From NCBI GenBank assembly GCA_034439815.1, contig JAWXBD010000091.1, positions 1 through 64,000 on the forward strand: DNA of 64,000 nucleotides, read 5' to 3'. Every line of letters starts with the position of its first letter. The first letter of the stretch is position 1. The notes beneath the pieces were generated by a model. It was not told where the DNA came from. It saw only the letters and a list, made by a program, of their open reading frames with translations, and made no database searches. Of this stretch, positions 1 through 8,769 are shown one piece after another. Both the position numbers and the translations under genes were made by a program. The DNA is from JAEUIT01 sp034439815. Its GTDB lineage: Bacteria; Planctomycetota; Phycisphaerae; Phycisphaerales; SM1A02.

Positions 1-15
1 CCAGCGGTCTTGATG

Positions 16-51
16 TGATTTCATGCCGCGAGTGTGGCGGCGATGAAATCA
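16..51. repeat. Inverted repeat, terminator-like hairpin
   Basis: TGATTTCATGCCGC at 16-29 pairs with 37-51 through 14 base pairs and one bulged base (42), leaving a 7-base loop. It lies downstream of the minus-strand proS and small membrane ORF, so it could end that transcript. There is no clear T-tract on either side, so a role in RNA 3'-end protection is as likely as intrinsic termination. Confidence 0.45.
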
Positions 52-117
52 GGATGGAAGATGGCTTTCGTAGAGCGGACACGGCTATTTCAGGGCGCGA
101 AGCCCGAAGCGCGTCGC

Positions 118-312
118 CTATGCAACGAGCAGTGTCCGCAGTCGGAGGTAATGGCGCAGCCGAACCGCAGCGAGTGTCATAGCGGTCATTGCGGTCATTG
201 CGGTCATAGCGGTCACTGCGAGGACATCGCCAAGCGCGCTGAGCGTCCAGCTCATCGCGTCAAACCGGTTCGGCAAGATGTCAAAGGACAAAGGCTCAAA
301 CGGGTGAAGCAC
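118..312 (-). CDS. Small predicted membrane protein downstream of proS
   Basis: This short reading frame of unknown function follows proS. From the GTG at 312 it gives 64 residues. The same frame stays open back to the proS stop and would add another hydrophobic stretch (GIAIGVPGLVLGVL), so the true start may be a rare codon further upstream and the protein would then have two membrane segments. The second segment contains four consecutive Thr-Ala-Met units encoded by a 9-base tandem repeat. The hydrophobic pattern and the position right after proS argue for a real gene. The lack of a good start codon and ribosome site argue against it. Confidence 0.35.
   Translation of the reverse strand: MLHPFEPLSFDILPNRFDAMSWTLSALGDVLAVTAMTAMTAMTAMTLAAVRLRHYLRLRTLLVA
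181..216. repeat. 9-base tandem repeat, four copies
   Basis: Four near-identical units of (a/t)gcggtcat run from 181 to 216, with the last unit ending in c. Read on the minus strand within the small membrane ORF they encode repeated Thr-Ala-Met. Copy number could change by slippage without breaking the frame. Confidence 0.8.
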
Positions 313-387
313 ACCAAGGACGAGCCCCGGAACGCCGATCGCGATCCCGATGCAGCTCGCAGTTCTCAGGATGCGTGTGAGAGCGAT

Positions 388-1983
388 TCAATAGCTCTTC
401 GCAAAAACCACGCGTTTCGTCGCCGGCTTGCCCGTGAGAATGCACGGCCCCGGATCGTCGCTGCCTTCCAGCGGAATGCAGCGCACGGTGACGCCGTGAT
501 CGTCTTTCAGTTTGGCTTCGGACGCCGGGTCGAGCGCGCAGCGGGCCATCGCGAAACCGCCGTGGATCTCGGTGGGGTCGTTGTCGCCCTCCGCTTTCGC
601 GCGGCTCTTCGGCGTGAAGAAGGCGATGAGTTCGTCCTTGCTGTCGAACGACTTGGTGTTCGCGGCTCGATGCGCCTTGGCTCGCTCAAGCAGCCCCGTC
701 TGCATTTCTTCGAGCAGTGCCGGCAGCGTGGCGACGAACTCGCCGCGCTTGACCGCGGTCTTCTCCTTGTGCGGTTTGTCGCGGCGGGCCATGAAGACGC
801 TGTCCGCTTCCATGTCGCGCGGGCCGACTTCGACGCGCACAGGAACGCCCTTCTTGATCCAGCCCCAGACCTTCTCGCCGCCGCGGATGTCGCGCTCGTC
901 GAGCTCCACTTCAATCGCACGGCCGGCGTATGTCTGCTGACGCAGTTCCGCCGCGAGCTTCTTGCAGTACTCGAGCACTTGCGGAGCCGACTCGGGCTTG
1001 TGCAGCACCGGCAGAATCACGACATGGGACGGCGCGAGGCGCGGCGGCAGGACGAGCCCGTCGTCGTCCGCATGCGTCATGATCAGGCCGCCGACCAGGC
1101 GCGTCGACACGCCCCATGACGTCGTCCACGCGTGCTGGAGCGTGCCGCCTTGGTCGAGATACTTGATCTCGCTCGCCTTCGCGAAGTTCTGTCCAAGGAA
1201 ATGGCTCGTGCCAGCCTGCAGCGCTTTGCGATCCTGCATCATCGCTTCGATGCAGAACGTGTCGACCGCACCGGGGAACCGCTCGTTCTCGGTCTTCAGT
1301 CCCTTGATCACCGGCACCGCCATCCACTGCTCGGCGAACTCGGAATAGACATCGAGCATCTTCATCGTCTCTTCGCGCGCTTCCGCCTCGGTGGCGTGCG
1401 CGGTGTGCCCTTCCTGCCACAGGAACTCCGTCGTGCGCAGGAAGAGCCGCGTGCGCATTTCCCAGCGCACGACATTGGCCCACTGATTGATGAGGAGCGG
1501 AAGATCGCGGTAGCTCTGCACCCACTTGGCGAAGCTTGCTCCGATGATCGTCTCGCTCGTCGGCCGCACGACGAGCGGTTCTTCGAGTTCGCCGCTCGGG
1601 ATGAGCTTGCCGTTCGGGCCCGCCACGAGTCGATGATGCGTCACGACCGCGCATTCCTTCGCAAAGCCCTCGACGTGCGCGGCTTCCTTTTCGAGGAACG
1701 ACAACGGGATGAACAGCGGGAAGTACGCGTTCTTGTGACCGGTGTCCTTGAACATGCGGTCGAGCACGCGCTGCATGTTTTCCCAGATCGCGTAGCCCCA
1801 CGGCTTGATGACCATGCAGCCGCGGACCGGGCTGTTCTCCGCCAGATCAGCGGCCCGGACGACCTGCTGGTACCACTCGGCGTAGTTCTCCGCCCGTGTC
1901 GGCGAGATCGCCGAGACGTCGGCCTTCGAGGAAGAAGCGGAAGGAGACGGACCGCCCTGAGGCTTTTGCTGCTGGTTCGACAT
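388..1983 (-). CDS. proS: Prolyl-tRNA synthetase, type 3 (archaeal/eukaryotic-like)
   Basis: This cytoplasmic enzyme charges tRNA-Pro with proline. The 531-residue product carries the class II core: the segment with GCMVIKPWGYAIWENMQ, motif 2 around VVRPTSETIIGASFAKW with WEMRTRLFLRTTEFLWQEGH, and motif 3 near HAWTTSWGVSTRL. It ends in an Arg/Lys-Ala-Lys-Ser-Tyr tail typical of type 3 enzymes, and the long editing insertion of the Escherichia coli type is absent. I chose the ATG at 1983 (MSNQQQ) because the frame upstream of it is low-quality sequence. An N-terminal extension of about 35 residues rich in Ser and Gln precedes the conserved core. The gene is divergent from the CHAD gene at 2166. 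Confidence 0.95.
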   Translation of the reverse strand: MSNQQQKPQGGPSPSASSSKADVSAISPTRAENYAEWYQQVVRAADLAENSPVRGCMVIKPWGYAIWENMQRVLDRMFKDTGHKNAYFPLFIPLSFLEKEAAHVEGFAKECAVVTHHRLVAGPNGKLIPSGELEEPLVVRPTSETIIGASFAKWVQSYRDLPLLINQWANVVRWEMRTRLFLRTTEFLWQEGHTAHATEAEAREETMKMLDVYSEFAEQWMAVPVIKGLKTENERFPGAVDTFCIEAMMQDRKALQAGTSHFLGQNFAKASEIKYLDQGGTLQHAWTTSWGVSTRLVGGLIMTHADDDGLVLPPRLAPSHVVILPVLHKPESAPQVLEYCKKLAAELRQQTYAGRAIEVELDERDIRGGEKVWGWIKKGVPVRVEVGPRDMEADSVFMARRDKPHKEKTAVKRGEFVATLPALLEEMQTGLLERAKAHRAANTKSFDSKDELIAFFTPKSRAKAEGDNDPTEIHGGFAMARCALDPASEAKLKDDHGVTVRCIPLEGSDDPGPCILTGKPATKRVVFAKSY

Positions 1984-2165
1984 GGCGTTGTGTGTGGGGT
2001 GCTCGCGGTCAGGCGACCGGCCAAGCGAGGGGTAAACCGCGAGTCGGAGAGCGTAACAACCCCGCACATGAGCCGGGCACGGATTGTGAAGACTGCAGCA
2101 TCGGTGGGCGAACAGGGCACTCGGGCACGTTGACGCGGCTCGTGGGACGCTAGAGTTCAGACGCC

Positions 2166-3071
2166 ATGACTGCCCCGCCATATACCCTCGACGATCACTC
2201 CGCCGCTGGCGTTGCGCTGCGCGAGCGGTGGACCAAGGTCATGACTGCAGCCGTCGAGGCTGGTTCGGCATTCGGCGACGCTGACGCTGAGCACCAGCCG
2301 GACCTTCTCAAGACGGTCCGCAAGGCAACCAAGACGGGTCGCTCGCTGCTTCCGCTCCTCGCCCCGGGCACGAGCGAAGAGTCACTTTCGGGGGCTGAGC
2401 GCGCCTTCGCGGACGCCGCTCATCTGCTCTCGCCGATGCGCGACCGCGACGCAATCCTCAAGACCATCGATCGGCTGTTCTCGTCGACTCGTGCCACCCC
2501 TGTCTCTGAACGCACGGTGCAGGTGCGGGCGGCGCTGACGGACATCATACTGTCGGGGAGCGGCGAATCGAGCCGGGCTCTCGAAGGGGCACTGCTCGCG
2601 CGAGGACTCGTTTCGATGCAGCGCAGCCACGCCGTGATCGAGGCAGTGGATCTTTCGCAGATCACGTCAGCGTTTGTCGGCGACACGATTGCAGATCGAT
2701 GGCGGGATGCCCGTCGCCGTGCGAATCGGGAATGGAAACTCGAGGGGGAGGAGCTGCACGAACTGCGCAAAGACTGCTCGCGGATCGTGCACCAGCTCAT
2801 GCTGCTCGAGGACGTCGGTCAGCCCAAGACGCTGGTCCGATTCCGGCAGCGACTGCGGCGCACGACGCGTGCGCTCGGCGATGAGCACGACATGGCGATC
2901 CTTGCCGAGCGCATGGCCATGGAGCGCGATCGGCTGGGACGCAACGGCTTCGTCGACGCGGCTCTGGCTCTCTGCCGCACCGCCCGCCGGCGGCTCCGCG
3001 AGAAGGCCGGCGTCGCGTTTGTTGAGGCGATGCGGTTCAAGCCGGGCACGCTGGCGCGAACGGTGGCGTAG
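2166..3071 (+). CDS. CHAD domain protein
   Basis: A 301-residue soluble helical protein. The second half contains the conserved-histidine helix pattern of CHAD domains (HELRKDCSRIVHQLMLLE, then RRTTRALGDEHDMAILAERM). CHAD domains bind inorganic polyphosphate through rows of basic residues and histidines, and such rows are visible here. A first helical repeat lies around residues 50-110 (SPMRDRDAILKTIDRLF), giving the two four-helix halves usual for the family. There is no fused CYTH triphosphatase domain. The start is the ATG at 2166. No operon partner is evident: proS is divergent and a 113-base gap separates the next gene. A polyphosphate-related role is a family inference. Confidence 0.8.
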   Translation: MTAPPYTLDDHSAAGVALRERWTKVMTAAVEAGSAFGDADAEHQPDLLKTVRKATKTGRSLLPLLAPGTSEESLSGAERAFADAAHLLSPMRDRDAILKTIDRLFSSTRATPVSERTVQVRAALTDIILSGSGESSRALEGALLARGLVSMQRSHAVIEAVDLSQITSAFVGDTIADRWRDARRRANREWKLEGEELHELRKDCSRIVHQLMLLEDVGQPKTLVRFRQRLRRTTRALGDEHDMAILAERMAMERDRLGRNGFVDAALALCRTARRRLREKAGVAFVEAMRFKPGTLARTVA

Positions 3072-3184
3072 ATGGAGTTTGCAGTCGACGTGTGACGGCC
3101 GCCGCTTGGGGGTTGCAGGCCGTGTTCGATGTATCGTGGTGTCATCGCGTTCCGCGGTGATCTCGCCAATCTCGAACTCAACTT

Positions 3185-4051
3185 ATGAAAAAACTCGTAC
3201 GCATCGTGGTCGTGCTCCTCGTGCTTGTCGTAGTCGCCGCCGTCGGCGTGTTCGTCTACGTCGATCAGATCGCCAAGGGGGCGATCGAGCGCGCGGGGAC
3301 GCGGGTGCTCGGTGTGGAAACCAAGCTCGACAGCGTCTCCATCGGGTTGCTGAGCGGCTCCGCGACGCTGGGCGGATTGCACATCGCCAATCCCGAAGGT
3401 TGCAAAGGCCCCGAGTTTCTTTTGCTTAAGAAGGGCGACATCGGCGTCACTCCGAGCTCGCTGCTCGCTGATGTCGTGCACATTCCGAAGATGGCGTTCG
3501 ACGGTCTCGGCCTCGATTTTGAGCAGCGCATCGGCGGCGATTCGAACGTCGACGTGATCTTGGCCAACGCTAAGAAATTCGTCGGCACGGACGGCGGAAA
3601 GTCGGCGTCAACGTCATCGAAGAAGTTCGTGATCGACACGCTCGAACTGAACAACGTCGTCGTGACCGCCCGCACGACGGGCATGCCGATCGCCGACCGA
3701 GGCATCGTGATCAACGTGCCGAAGATCGTCCTGAGCGACATCGGCAGCGCCGGCTCGGATCCTGTCGGCCTCGAGCAGCTTTCGGCGATGGTCGTCGAGG
3801 CAGTGCTGAAGGCCGTGATGGAAGCGAGTCAGGGCCAGCTTCCGGACATCTTCATGCAGTCCATCGCCAATGGCGTGCGCGATCTTGGCGGTCTCTTCAA
3901 CGGCAAAATCGCCGTGGACATCGGCAAAGGCTTGGAAACAGTCGGCGGGGAACTCGGCAAGACGCTCGAAAAAGGTGTGAACGATCTGGGCAAGGGCATC
4001 GAGAAGGGCGTCGGCGACGCGATCGACGGACTGTTCAAGAAGAAGGAGTGA
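3185..4051 (+). CDS. AsmA-like membrane-anchored protein
   Basis: A 288-residue protein with a single N-terminal membrane segment (LVRIVVVLLVLVVVAAVGVF, residues 4-23), a beta-rich central region (LGVETKLDSVSIGLLSGSATLGGLHIANP) and a C-terminal amphipathic tail of Gly-Lys-Gly repeats (residues 240-285). The central region resembles the N-terminal part of AsmA/DUF748-type proteins, which act at the cell envelope, probably in lipid handling. The protein is far shorter than classical AsmA. Its 3' end overlaps the convergent membrane-partner gene by 17 bases. Function is a weak family inference. Confidence 0.55.
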   Translation: MKKLVRIVVVLLVLVVVAAVGVFVYVDQIAKGAIERAGTRVLGVETKLDSVSIGLLSGSATLGGLHIANPEGCKGPEFLLLKKGDIGVTPSSLLADVVHIPKMAFDGLGLDFEQRIGGDSNVDVILANAKKFVGTDGGKSASTSSKKFVIDTLELNNVVVTARTTGMPIADRGIVINVPKIVLSDIGSAGSDPVGLEQLSAMVVEAVLKAVMEASQGQLPDIFMQSIANGVRDLGGLFNGKIAVDIGKGLETVGGELGKTLEKGVNDLGKGIEKGVGDAIDGLFKKKE

Positions 4052-4592
4052 GCGGGGGCGCGGGCTCCGATGCCTGGGCCAGTGAACGGAGCCGAGAGCC
4101 GTCGGCGTTGATGAGCTGCACACCCCGCTCGCCCACATGCATCACGCGCGCGACGATGCCCAGCGCCGCAAGCTCCCCCACCAGATCGTCGTCGTCGATC
4201 AAGTCAAACGCGATAGAGACTCTGGACGGAAGCGTCTCCAGCGACGCCAGCGTCGGGGGCATCGGCGACTCTGCGGACGGACCGGGACCCGAGTGTCTTT
4301 GAAGCAAGGCTCGCCGTGCATTCGCCCCGGGTTGACCGAAATCAACGGGACCAGCAGGCTGTCTGGCGGGATGTGCTTGCTTTGGGCGATGCGAGACGAG
4401 CAGCGCGAGGCCAATTGTTGAGAACGCGAGCACAGCAGCGGCAGCGCCGCCGCGCCGGGCTCGACGCGTGCGCACGTGATCTTCGAGCGCCGCTTCCAGT
4501 TCGCGCAGGAGATGACGCTTCATCTCGATGAAAATCGGCGGCAGTCCATCGACCGCTCCGCGTGCAGAGTCAGCATGATCACGATCAGTCAC
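4035..4592 (-). CDS. Single-pass membrane protein, possible anti-sigma partner
   Basis: A 185-residue protein starting at a GTG that overlaps the end of the ECF sigma gene by 8 bases, so the two are probably translationally coupled. About 50 cytoplasmic residues are followed by one membrane helix (AAAAVLAFSTIGLALLVS, about residues 50-67), a Pro-rich linker, and an outer domain with an acidic run (DLIDDDDLVGELAALG) ending in a Pro-rich tail. The topology and coupling are those of an anti-sigma factor, but I see no zinc-binding anti-sigma motif (HxxxCxxC). Assignment rests on context only. Confidence 0.5.
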   Translation of the reverse strand: MTDRDHADSARGAVDGLPPIFIEMKRHLLRELEAALEDHVRTRRARRGGAAAAVLAFSTIGLALLVSHRPKQAHPARQPAGPVDFGQPGANARRALLQRHSGPGPSAESPMPPTLASLETLPSRVSIAFDLIDDDDLVGELAALGIVARVMHVGERGVQLINADGSRLRSLAQASEPAPPLTPSS

Positions 4593-5142
4593 GGAGCGCC
4601 TCCCGGCGGGTACGCAGTTGAGTCAGGATGCGGCGAAACCGCATTTCAGCGGCCTTCGCGCCGAGACCGAGGATCGAACCGATCTGCCGCCAGCCCAGTT
4701 CGCGGCGAAAGCGCAGGTCGAGCAGCGTTCGATCGTCCAACGAAAGTGATCGCAATTCGTGCTGCAATGCGTCGATCGTGTCGCGGAGTGATTGATCACC
4801 GTGCGGCGGCCGCGAAGACAATCGCGCCTCGCGCGTTGTGCGCGCGGCGTCGGCCTTCAGCCGATCAAGCATCGCAGAGAGTGCCGCGCGTTGTATCCAT
4901 GCGTCGAGCGCAGCGATCGAGCCCCGCGGCGGCAACGCACGCACGATGCGCAGCCACGCATCGTGCACGCAGTCGACGATGAATGCGTCGTCGGGGCTCG
5001 TGCGCTGCCGCAGCAGTCGCACGAGCTGCGCGTACCGCGCGTCGTACAGCCGCGCGAGCGCCTCGCGCGAGCCGGCTGCGATGCCGATGGACACGCGCTG
5101 GGCCCACTCGTCGTCATGTGCTGGAGCGCCGGGTGCGCTCAT
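4585..5142 (-). CDS. ECF-family RNA polymerase sigma factor
   Basis: A 185-residue protein with the two-domain ECF layout. Region 2 is around residues 17-75 (LARLYDARYAQLVRLLRQ, then DCVHDAWLRIVRALPP) and region 4 around residues 120-175 (LSLDDRTLLDLRFRRELGWRQIG, a helix-turn-helix). It directs core RNA polymerase to a small regulon. The ATG at 5142 matches the family start; the frame is open further upstream but without family features. The gene overlaps the end of the frameshifted gene upstream by 29 bases and the membrane-partner gene downstream by 8 bases. The three are therefore probably one transcript. Confidence 0.85.
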   Translation of the reverse strand: MSAPGAPAHDDEWAQRVSIGIAAGSREALARLYDARYAQLVRLLRQRTSPDDAFIVDCVHDAWLRIVRALPPRGSIAALDAWIQRAALSAMLDRLKADAARTTREARLSSRPPHGDQSLRDTIDALQHELRSLSLDDRTLLDLRFRRELGWRQIGSILGLGAKAAEMRFRRILTQLRTRREALRD

Positions 5143-5529
5143 GGACGCGGGGGACTTTGAGTTCCGGAACTTTCGTTTCGAACACCTGCGCCGCGACGCC
5201 AAGCTCGTCTTGGGTACCACGCAGGATCAGCAGTCCCGATGGCTCGTGATACTTCGCGCGATACGTCGAAGACTCGCCGTCCATCTCGATCGCGACGCTG
5301 ATCGCGTCGAGCACTGCCTGCACCTGCGCGGCGGTCGCGGTGGCCTTGCGGCCGCCGAGCTCGACGACGAGGCGGCGCGTCACAGGAGGAGGCGCGTCGT
5401 CGACGTTCCAAGTCACGCTGATCACGTTCGAGCGAACGCCGCGCAGGAATTGGCCCGGTCTTCACCGAGACCTCTCGCTCCGCCGATGTACTTGACTTTG
5501 AGGTCCACGGATCGCCCCGCGGCGTCCAT
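5114..5529 (-). pseudogene. Frameshifted gene upstream of the ECF sigma factor
   Basis: Two reading frames look like the halves of one protein. The first, 5422-5529, encodes 35 residues beginning MDAAGRSVDLKVKYIGGA. The second, 5114-5425, encodes 103 residues from a GTG. The second frame stays protein-like upstream of that GTG (PGQFLRGVRSNVISVTWNVD), back to a point within the first ORF near 5455. One extra base there would fuse the two into a product of about 138 residues. The C-terminal part (YRAKYHEPSGLLILRGT) resembles short STN/secretin-N-like modules. It could be a real mutation, a sequencing error, or a genuine GTGA-coupled pair. Function unknown. Confidence 0.5.
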
Positions 5530-5645
5530 GGGGATTCTCCGGAGAGGGGGCGGTACCAAACGGCATCACATCGCCGTCGTCACATGACAGACGACGCCGA
5601 GCTGTCCAAGGCGACGGCATTTTTCAAAAACGCCCCTGGCTCCGC

Positions 5646-7235
5646 TCACGCCGACGTCACCACCAGCGGATCCACCCGCATGAACAGCGCACACTTCGTG
5701 ATGCGCGTCCCCGCCGGAATCACCTGCGTCGGCGCGACCCCGTCCGTCTGAAAATGCCCAAACGCCTGCTCCAGCGACACGCCAAACGCCCGCAGCAGCT
5801 CTTCGCACTTCGTCGGCATGATCGGATGCAGCGCCACCGCGGCCCAGCACAGCGCCTGGGCACATTCGTGCAGGAGGCTGCCGACTGCTTCCATGAGTTC
5901 GGGCGATTTCGCCATCTTGAACGGCTGATACTCGTTGATGACTAAGTCAATCCATCGAATGATGCCGAGTCCCGCCGTCGCCGCGTCGTGCAGTCGGAAC
6001 TCTTCGTATGCCGTCATCGCGTCGTCGAAGCCGCGCAGCGCATCGGGCATCGGACGGCCGCCCGCCATCGTGGTCCATTCGCTCGTGCGCGGCGGCAGCG
6101 TGCCGTCAAAGTATTTCTCGATCATCGCGCTGGTGCGGCTCGCGCAGTTCGCGAACGTGTTCACGAGCTGCGACGTGTACGTCTCGTGAAAATGCTTGGC
6201 GCTGAAATCGGCGTCGGTCGCGTCGAGCGGACCCTGCGTCACCATGTACCAGCGCCATGCGTCGAGTGAGTATGCCTCGTGATAACGCTGGATCGTCGGC
6301 AGGTCGATGAAGTTGCCGAGCGACTTCGACATCTTCTGCCCGTCCGAAATCCAGAAGCTGTGCGCGTAGATGCACTTCGGCAGTTCCCAGCCGAGCGCCA
6401 TCAGCATCGCCGGCCAGATCACCGCGTGAAACCACAGAATCTCCTTGCCGACGACGTGATAGGTCGCAGGCCAGTACTTTTTGCGTGGATTCGCTTCGTC
6501 GTCCGCGAGACCAAGCGCGGTCGCGTAGTTCAGGAGCGCGTCGATCCAGACGTAAATCACATGACCCGGAGCGTCCGGCAGCGCGATGCCCCATGTGAAG
6601 CTTGTCCGCGTCACCGGCACGTCCTGCAGTCCGCCGCTGAGGCGGCCGAGCACTTCGTTCCGCCGCCCTTCCGGACGGACGAACTCCGGATGCTTCGCGA
6701 GATGCTCTTCGAGTCGCGTTTGAAATTCGCTCAGTCGAAAGTAATAGTTCTTTTCTTTCGCGCGGAGGAGCGGACGGCCGCTGATCGGACTTTTGTAGTC
6801 GAGTTCCTTCGCCTTCGTTTCGGTGTGGTACTCCTCCTGCCCTTCGTCGTACCAGCCCTCGAACTCGCCCAGATACACGTGGCCGCTGTCGATCAGTCGT
6901 TTGACGATCGTCTGCACCTGCCGCTTATGCGCCGGGTGGGTCGTGCGGATGAAGTGGTCGTTCGTCAGGCCGAAGAGGCCGAGCACACGCCGAAACTCCG
7001 CCGAGTTCTCGTCAGCGAGCTCCTGCGGCGTGACTCCTTTCGCCTGCGCGGACTTCTCGACCTTGCGGCCGTGCTCGTCGGTGCCGGTGAGAAAGAACAC
7101 ATCCCGCTTGCGAAACCGCATCGCCCGCGCCCAGACATCGCACAGCGTCGTCGTGTACGCGTGGCCGATGTGCGGCTTGTCGTTGACGTAGTAAATCGGC
7201 GTCGTGATGTACGCGGGCTTCGGCAGGCTGGTCAT
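5646..7235 (-). CDS. metG: Methionyl-tRNA synthetase
   Basis: This enzyme charges tRNA-Met with methionine. The 529-residue class I enzyme shows the HIGH signature (KPHIGHAYTTTLCDVWAR, near residue 20) and the KMSKS loop (SDGQKMSKSLGNFIDLP). The connective peptide (GWYDEGQEEYHTETK) lacks the Cys-x-x-Cys zinc knuckles, placing it in the zinc-free subgroup. There is no C-terminal EMAP-like tRNA-binding domain. I placed the start at the ATG at 7235 (MTSLPKP), directly before the conserved nucleotide-binding fold. The gene is divergent from gmk with about 100 bases between starts. Confidence 0.95.
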   Translation of the reverse strand: MTSLPKPAYITTPIYYVNDKPHIGHAYTTTLCDVWARAMRFRKRDVFFLTGTDEHGRKVEKSAQAKGVTPQELADENSAEFRRVLGLFGLTNDHFIRTTHPAHKRQVQTIVKRLIDSGHVYLGEFEGWYDEGQEEYHTETKAKELDYKSPISGRPLLRAKEKNYYFRLSEFQTRLEEHLAKHPEFVRPEGRRNEVLGRLSGGLQDVPVTRTSFTWGIALPDAPGHVIYVWIDALLNYATALGLADDEANPRKKYWPATYHVVGKEILWFHAVIWPAMLMALGWELPKCIYAHSFWISDGQKMSKSLGNFIDLPTIQRYHEAYSLDAWRWYMVTQGPLDATDADFSAKHFHETYTSQLVNTFANCASRTSAMIEKYFDGTLPPRTSEWTTMAGGRPMPDALRGFDDAMTAYEEFRLHDAATAGLGIIRWIDLVINEYQPFKMAKSPELMEAVGSLLHECAQALCWAAVALHPIMPTKCEELLRAFGVSLEQAFGHFQTDGVAPTQVIPAGTRITKCALFMRVDPLVVTSA

Positions 7236-7336
7236 GGCAGCGGCGATTCTACGGGCGGATGAAGGCCACCTCCGGAAATGGAGAAGTTGTGCGGCGCGGA
7301 CTTTTTCCTCCGCAGTCCACTTACACTCCATCCCCT

Positions 7337-7915
7337 ATGCCGAAGGAACGCGGGCTGCTGCTCGTCATGTCGGGGCCGTCGGGGGTTGGCAAGACCTCTA
7401 TCGTGCACGAGCTGACGCGCCGATTTGACGCCGTGTTCAGCGTCTCCGCGACGACGCGCGAGCGCTCGCCGAGCGAGCGTGACGGCGTCGATTACTACTT
7501 CGTTTCGCAGGAGCAGTTTCAGCGCTGGATCGACGAAGGCCGTTTCCTAGAGTATGCGCAGGTGTTCGGCCGCAACTGCTACGGAACGCCGCGCGAGCCC
7601 GTCGAACGCCAGCTCGAGCAGGGCAAGGTGGTCGTTCTCGACGTCGATGTGCAGGGCGCGGCGAACGTGAAGAAGGAGATGCCCGACGCATTCTCTGTAT
7701 TCATTCTCCCGCCCAGCGAAACAGAACTCCTTCGACGGTTGCAGGAGCGCGGGCGTGAGGATCTGCGGGCAATCGCGCGACGGTTTGCAGAAGCGCAGAA
7801 GGAAATGGAGTTCGCGAAATCAAGCGGTGTGTACGACGCCTTTGTCGTGAATGACGATCTCTTCAAGGCGATCGACGAAGTGGCGGCGCTCGTCAAGAGC
7901 CGCATGGGCAATTGA
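7337..7915 (+). CDS. gmk: Guanylate kinase
   Basis: This cytoplasmic enzyme phosphorylates GMP to GDP with ATP. The 192-residue product has the P-loop GPSGVGKTS at residues 13-21, the GMP-binding segment with TTRERSPSERDGVDYYFVS, and the lid arginines (RGREDLRAIARRF). Length fits the family. The ATG at 7337 was chosen because it gives the usual short N-terminus before the P-loop. An ABC transporter pair follows closely, and the three may share a transcript. Confidence 0.95.
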   Translation: MPKERGLLLVMSGPSGVGKTSIVHELTRRFDAVFSVSATTRERSPSERDGVDYYFVSQEQFQRWIDEGRFLEYAQVFGRNCYGTPREPVERQLEQGKVVVLDVDVQGAANVKKEMPDAFSVFILPPSETELLRRLQERGREDLRAIARRFAEAQKEMEFAKSSGVYDAFVVNDDLFKAIDEVAALVKSRMGN

Positions 7916-7926
7916 GGACTCCTTCC

Positions 7927-8769
7927 ATGCTTCGACTCACAAACCTCGCGAAATCATTTGGCGGCCTGAAGGCCGTGGACGATCTGTCGCTCGAGGTGCG
8001 GCGCGGCGAAGTGTTCGGGCTGCTCGGTCCGAACGGCGCGGGCAAGAGCACGACGATCAACATGGCGATGGGTCTGGTCACGCCGGATCACGGGACGATC
8101 GCGCTCGACGGACTCGGCGCTCCGACGACACCCGCGGTGCGTCGCCTTCTCGGCTTTGCACCGCAGGCGCTCGCGCTGTACGACCAGCTGACCGCCGAAG
8201 AAAACCTCATGTTCTTCGCAAGTCTGTACGGACTTGCGAATGGACGCGATCGCGCCCGCGATGTGCTCGACCTGGTAGGGCTGCTCCCCCGCGCGAAGGT
8301 CCGCGTGCACGGATACTCGGGCGGCATGCAGCGACGATTGAATCTCGCCGTCGCCCTGCTGCACGATCCGCCGCTCCTGCTGCTCGACGAACCGACCGCA
8401 GGTGTTGATCCGCAATCACGCAACAGCATTCTCGAACTCGTCAAGGATCTGGCGAGCAAAGGGCGCACGATCGTTTACACGACGCACTACATGGAAGAAG
8501 CGGCGCGGCTCTGCGACCGTATCGGCATCATGGACCGCGGCAAACTGCTGGACATCGGCAGTGTGTCCGAACTGATCGCGCGACATGGCGGCGACACGGT
8601 CGTCGTCGTCGAGCGCGGTGCCGAGGCGGAACGGCGCGTCACGACATCGGATCCGCTGCGCGAGATCACGCAGGCGCTGAGCGCCGGCGACGTGAGCGGT
8701 GTGCGAGTGGAGCGTCCGGGACTTGAAACTGTCTTTCTCGCCTTAACTGGCAGGAGCCTGCGCGACTGA
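7927..8769 (+). CDS. ABC transporter ATP-binding protein, ABC-2 type
   Basis: A 280-residue ATPase energising an export system together with the next gene. Visible motifs are Walker A (GPNGAGKSTT), the Q-loop, a signature variant YSGGMQRRL, Walker B (LLLLDEPTAGVDP) and the switch His (TTHYMEEA). The C-terminal 60 residues form the extra domain seen in DrrA/NatA-type exporters. Its stop codon shares one base with the start of the permease gene (TGATG), so the two are translationally coupled. The substrate cannot be read from sequence; drug, lipid or sodium exporters share this layout. Confidence 0.9.
   Translation: MLRLTNLAKSFGGLKAVDDLSLEVRRGEVFGLLGPNGAGKSTTINMAMGLVTPDHGTIALDGLGAPTTPAVRRLLGFAPQALALYDQLTAEENLMFFASLYGLANGRDRARDVLDLVGLLPRAKVRVHGYSGGMQRRLNLAVALLHDPPLLLLDEPTAGVDPQSRNSILELVKDLASKGRTIVYTTHYMEEAARLCDRIGIMDRGKLLDIGSVSELIARHGGDTVVVVERGAEAERRVTTSDPLREITQALSAGDVSGVRVERPGLETVFLALTGRSLRD

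Noticed and set aside
34..1119. Long plus-strand frame antisense to proS
   Set aside because: High-GC shadow of proS: no ribosome site, composition dominated by Arg and Ala, and the minus strand has clear synthetase motifs.
1984..2181. Longer proS start at 2181
   Set aside because: The added 66 residues are not synthetase-like, and the family start fits the ATG at 1983.
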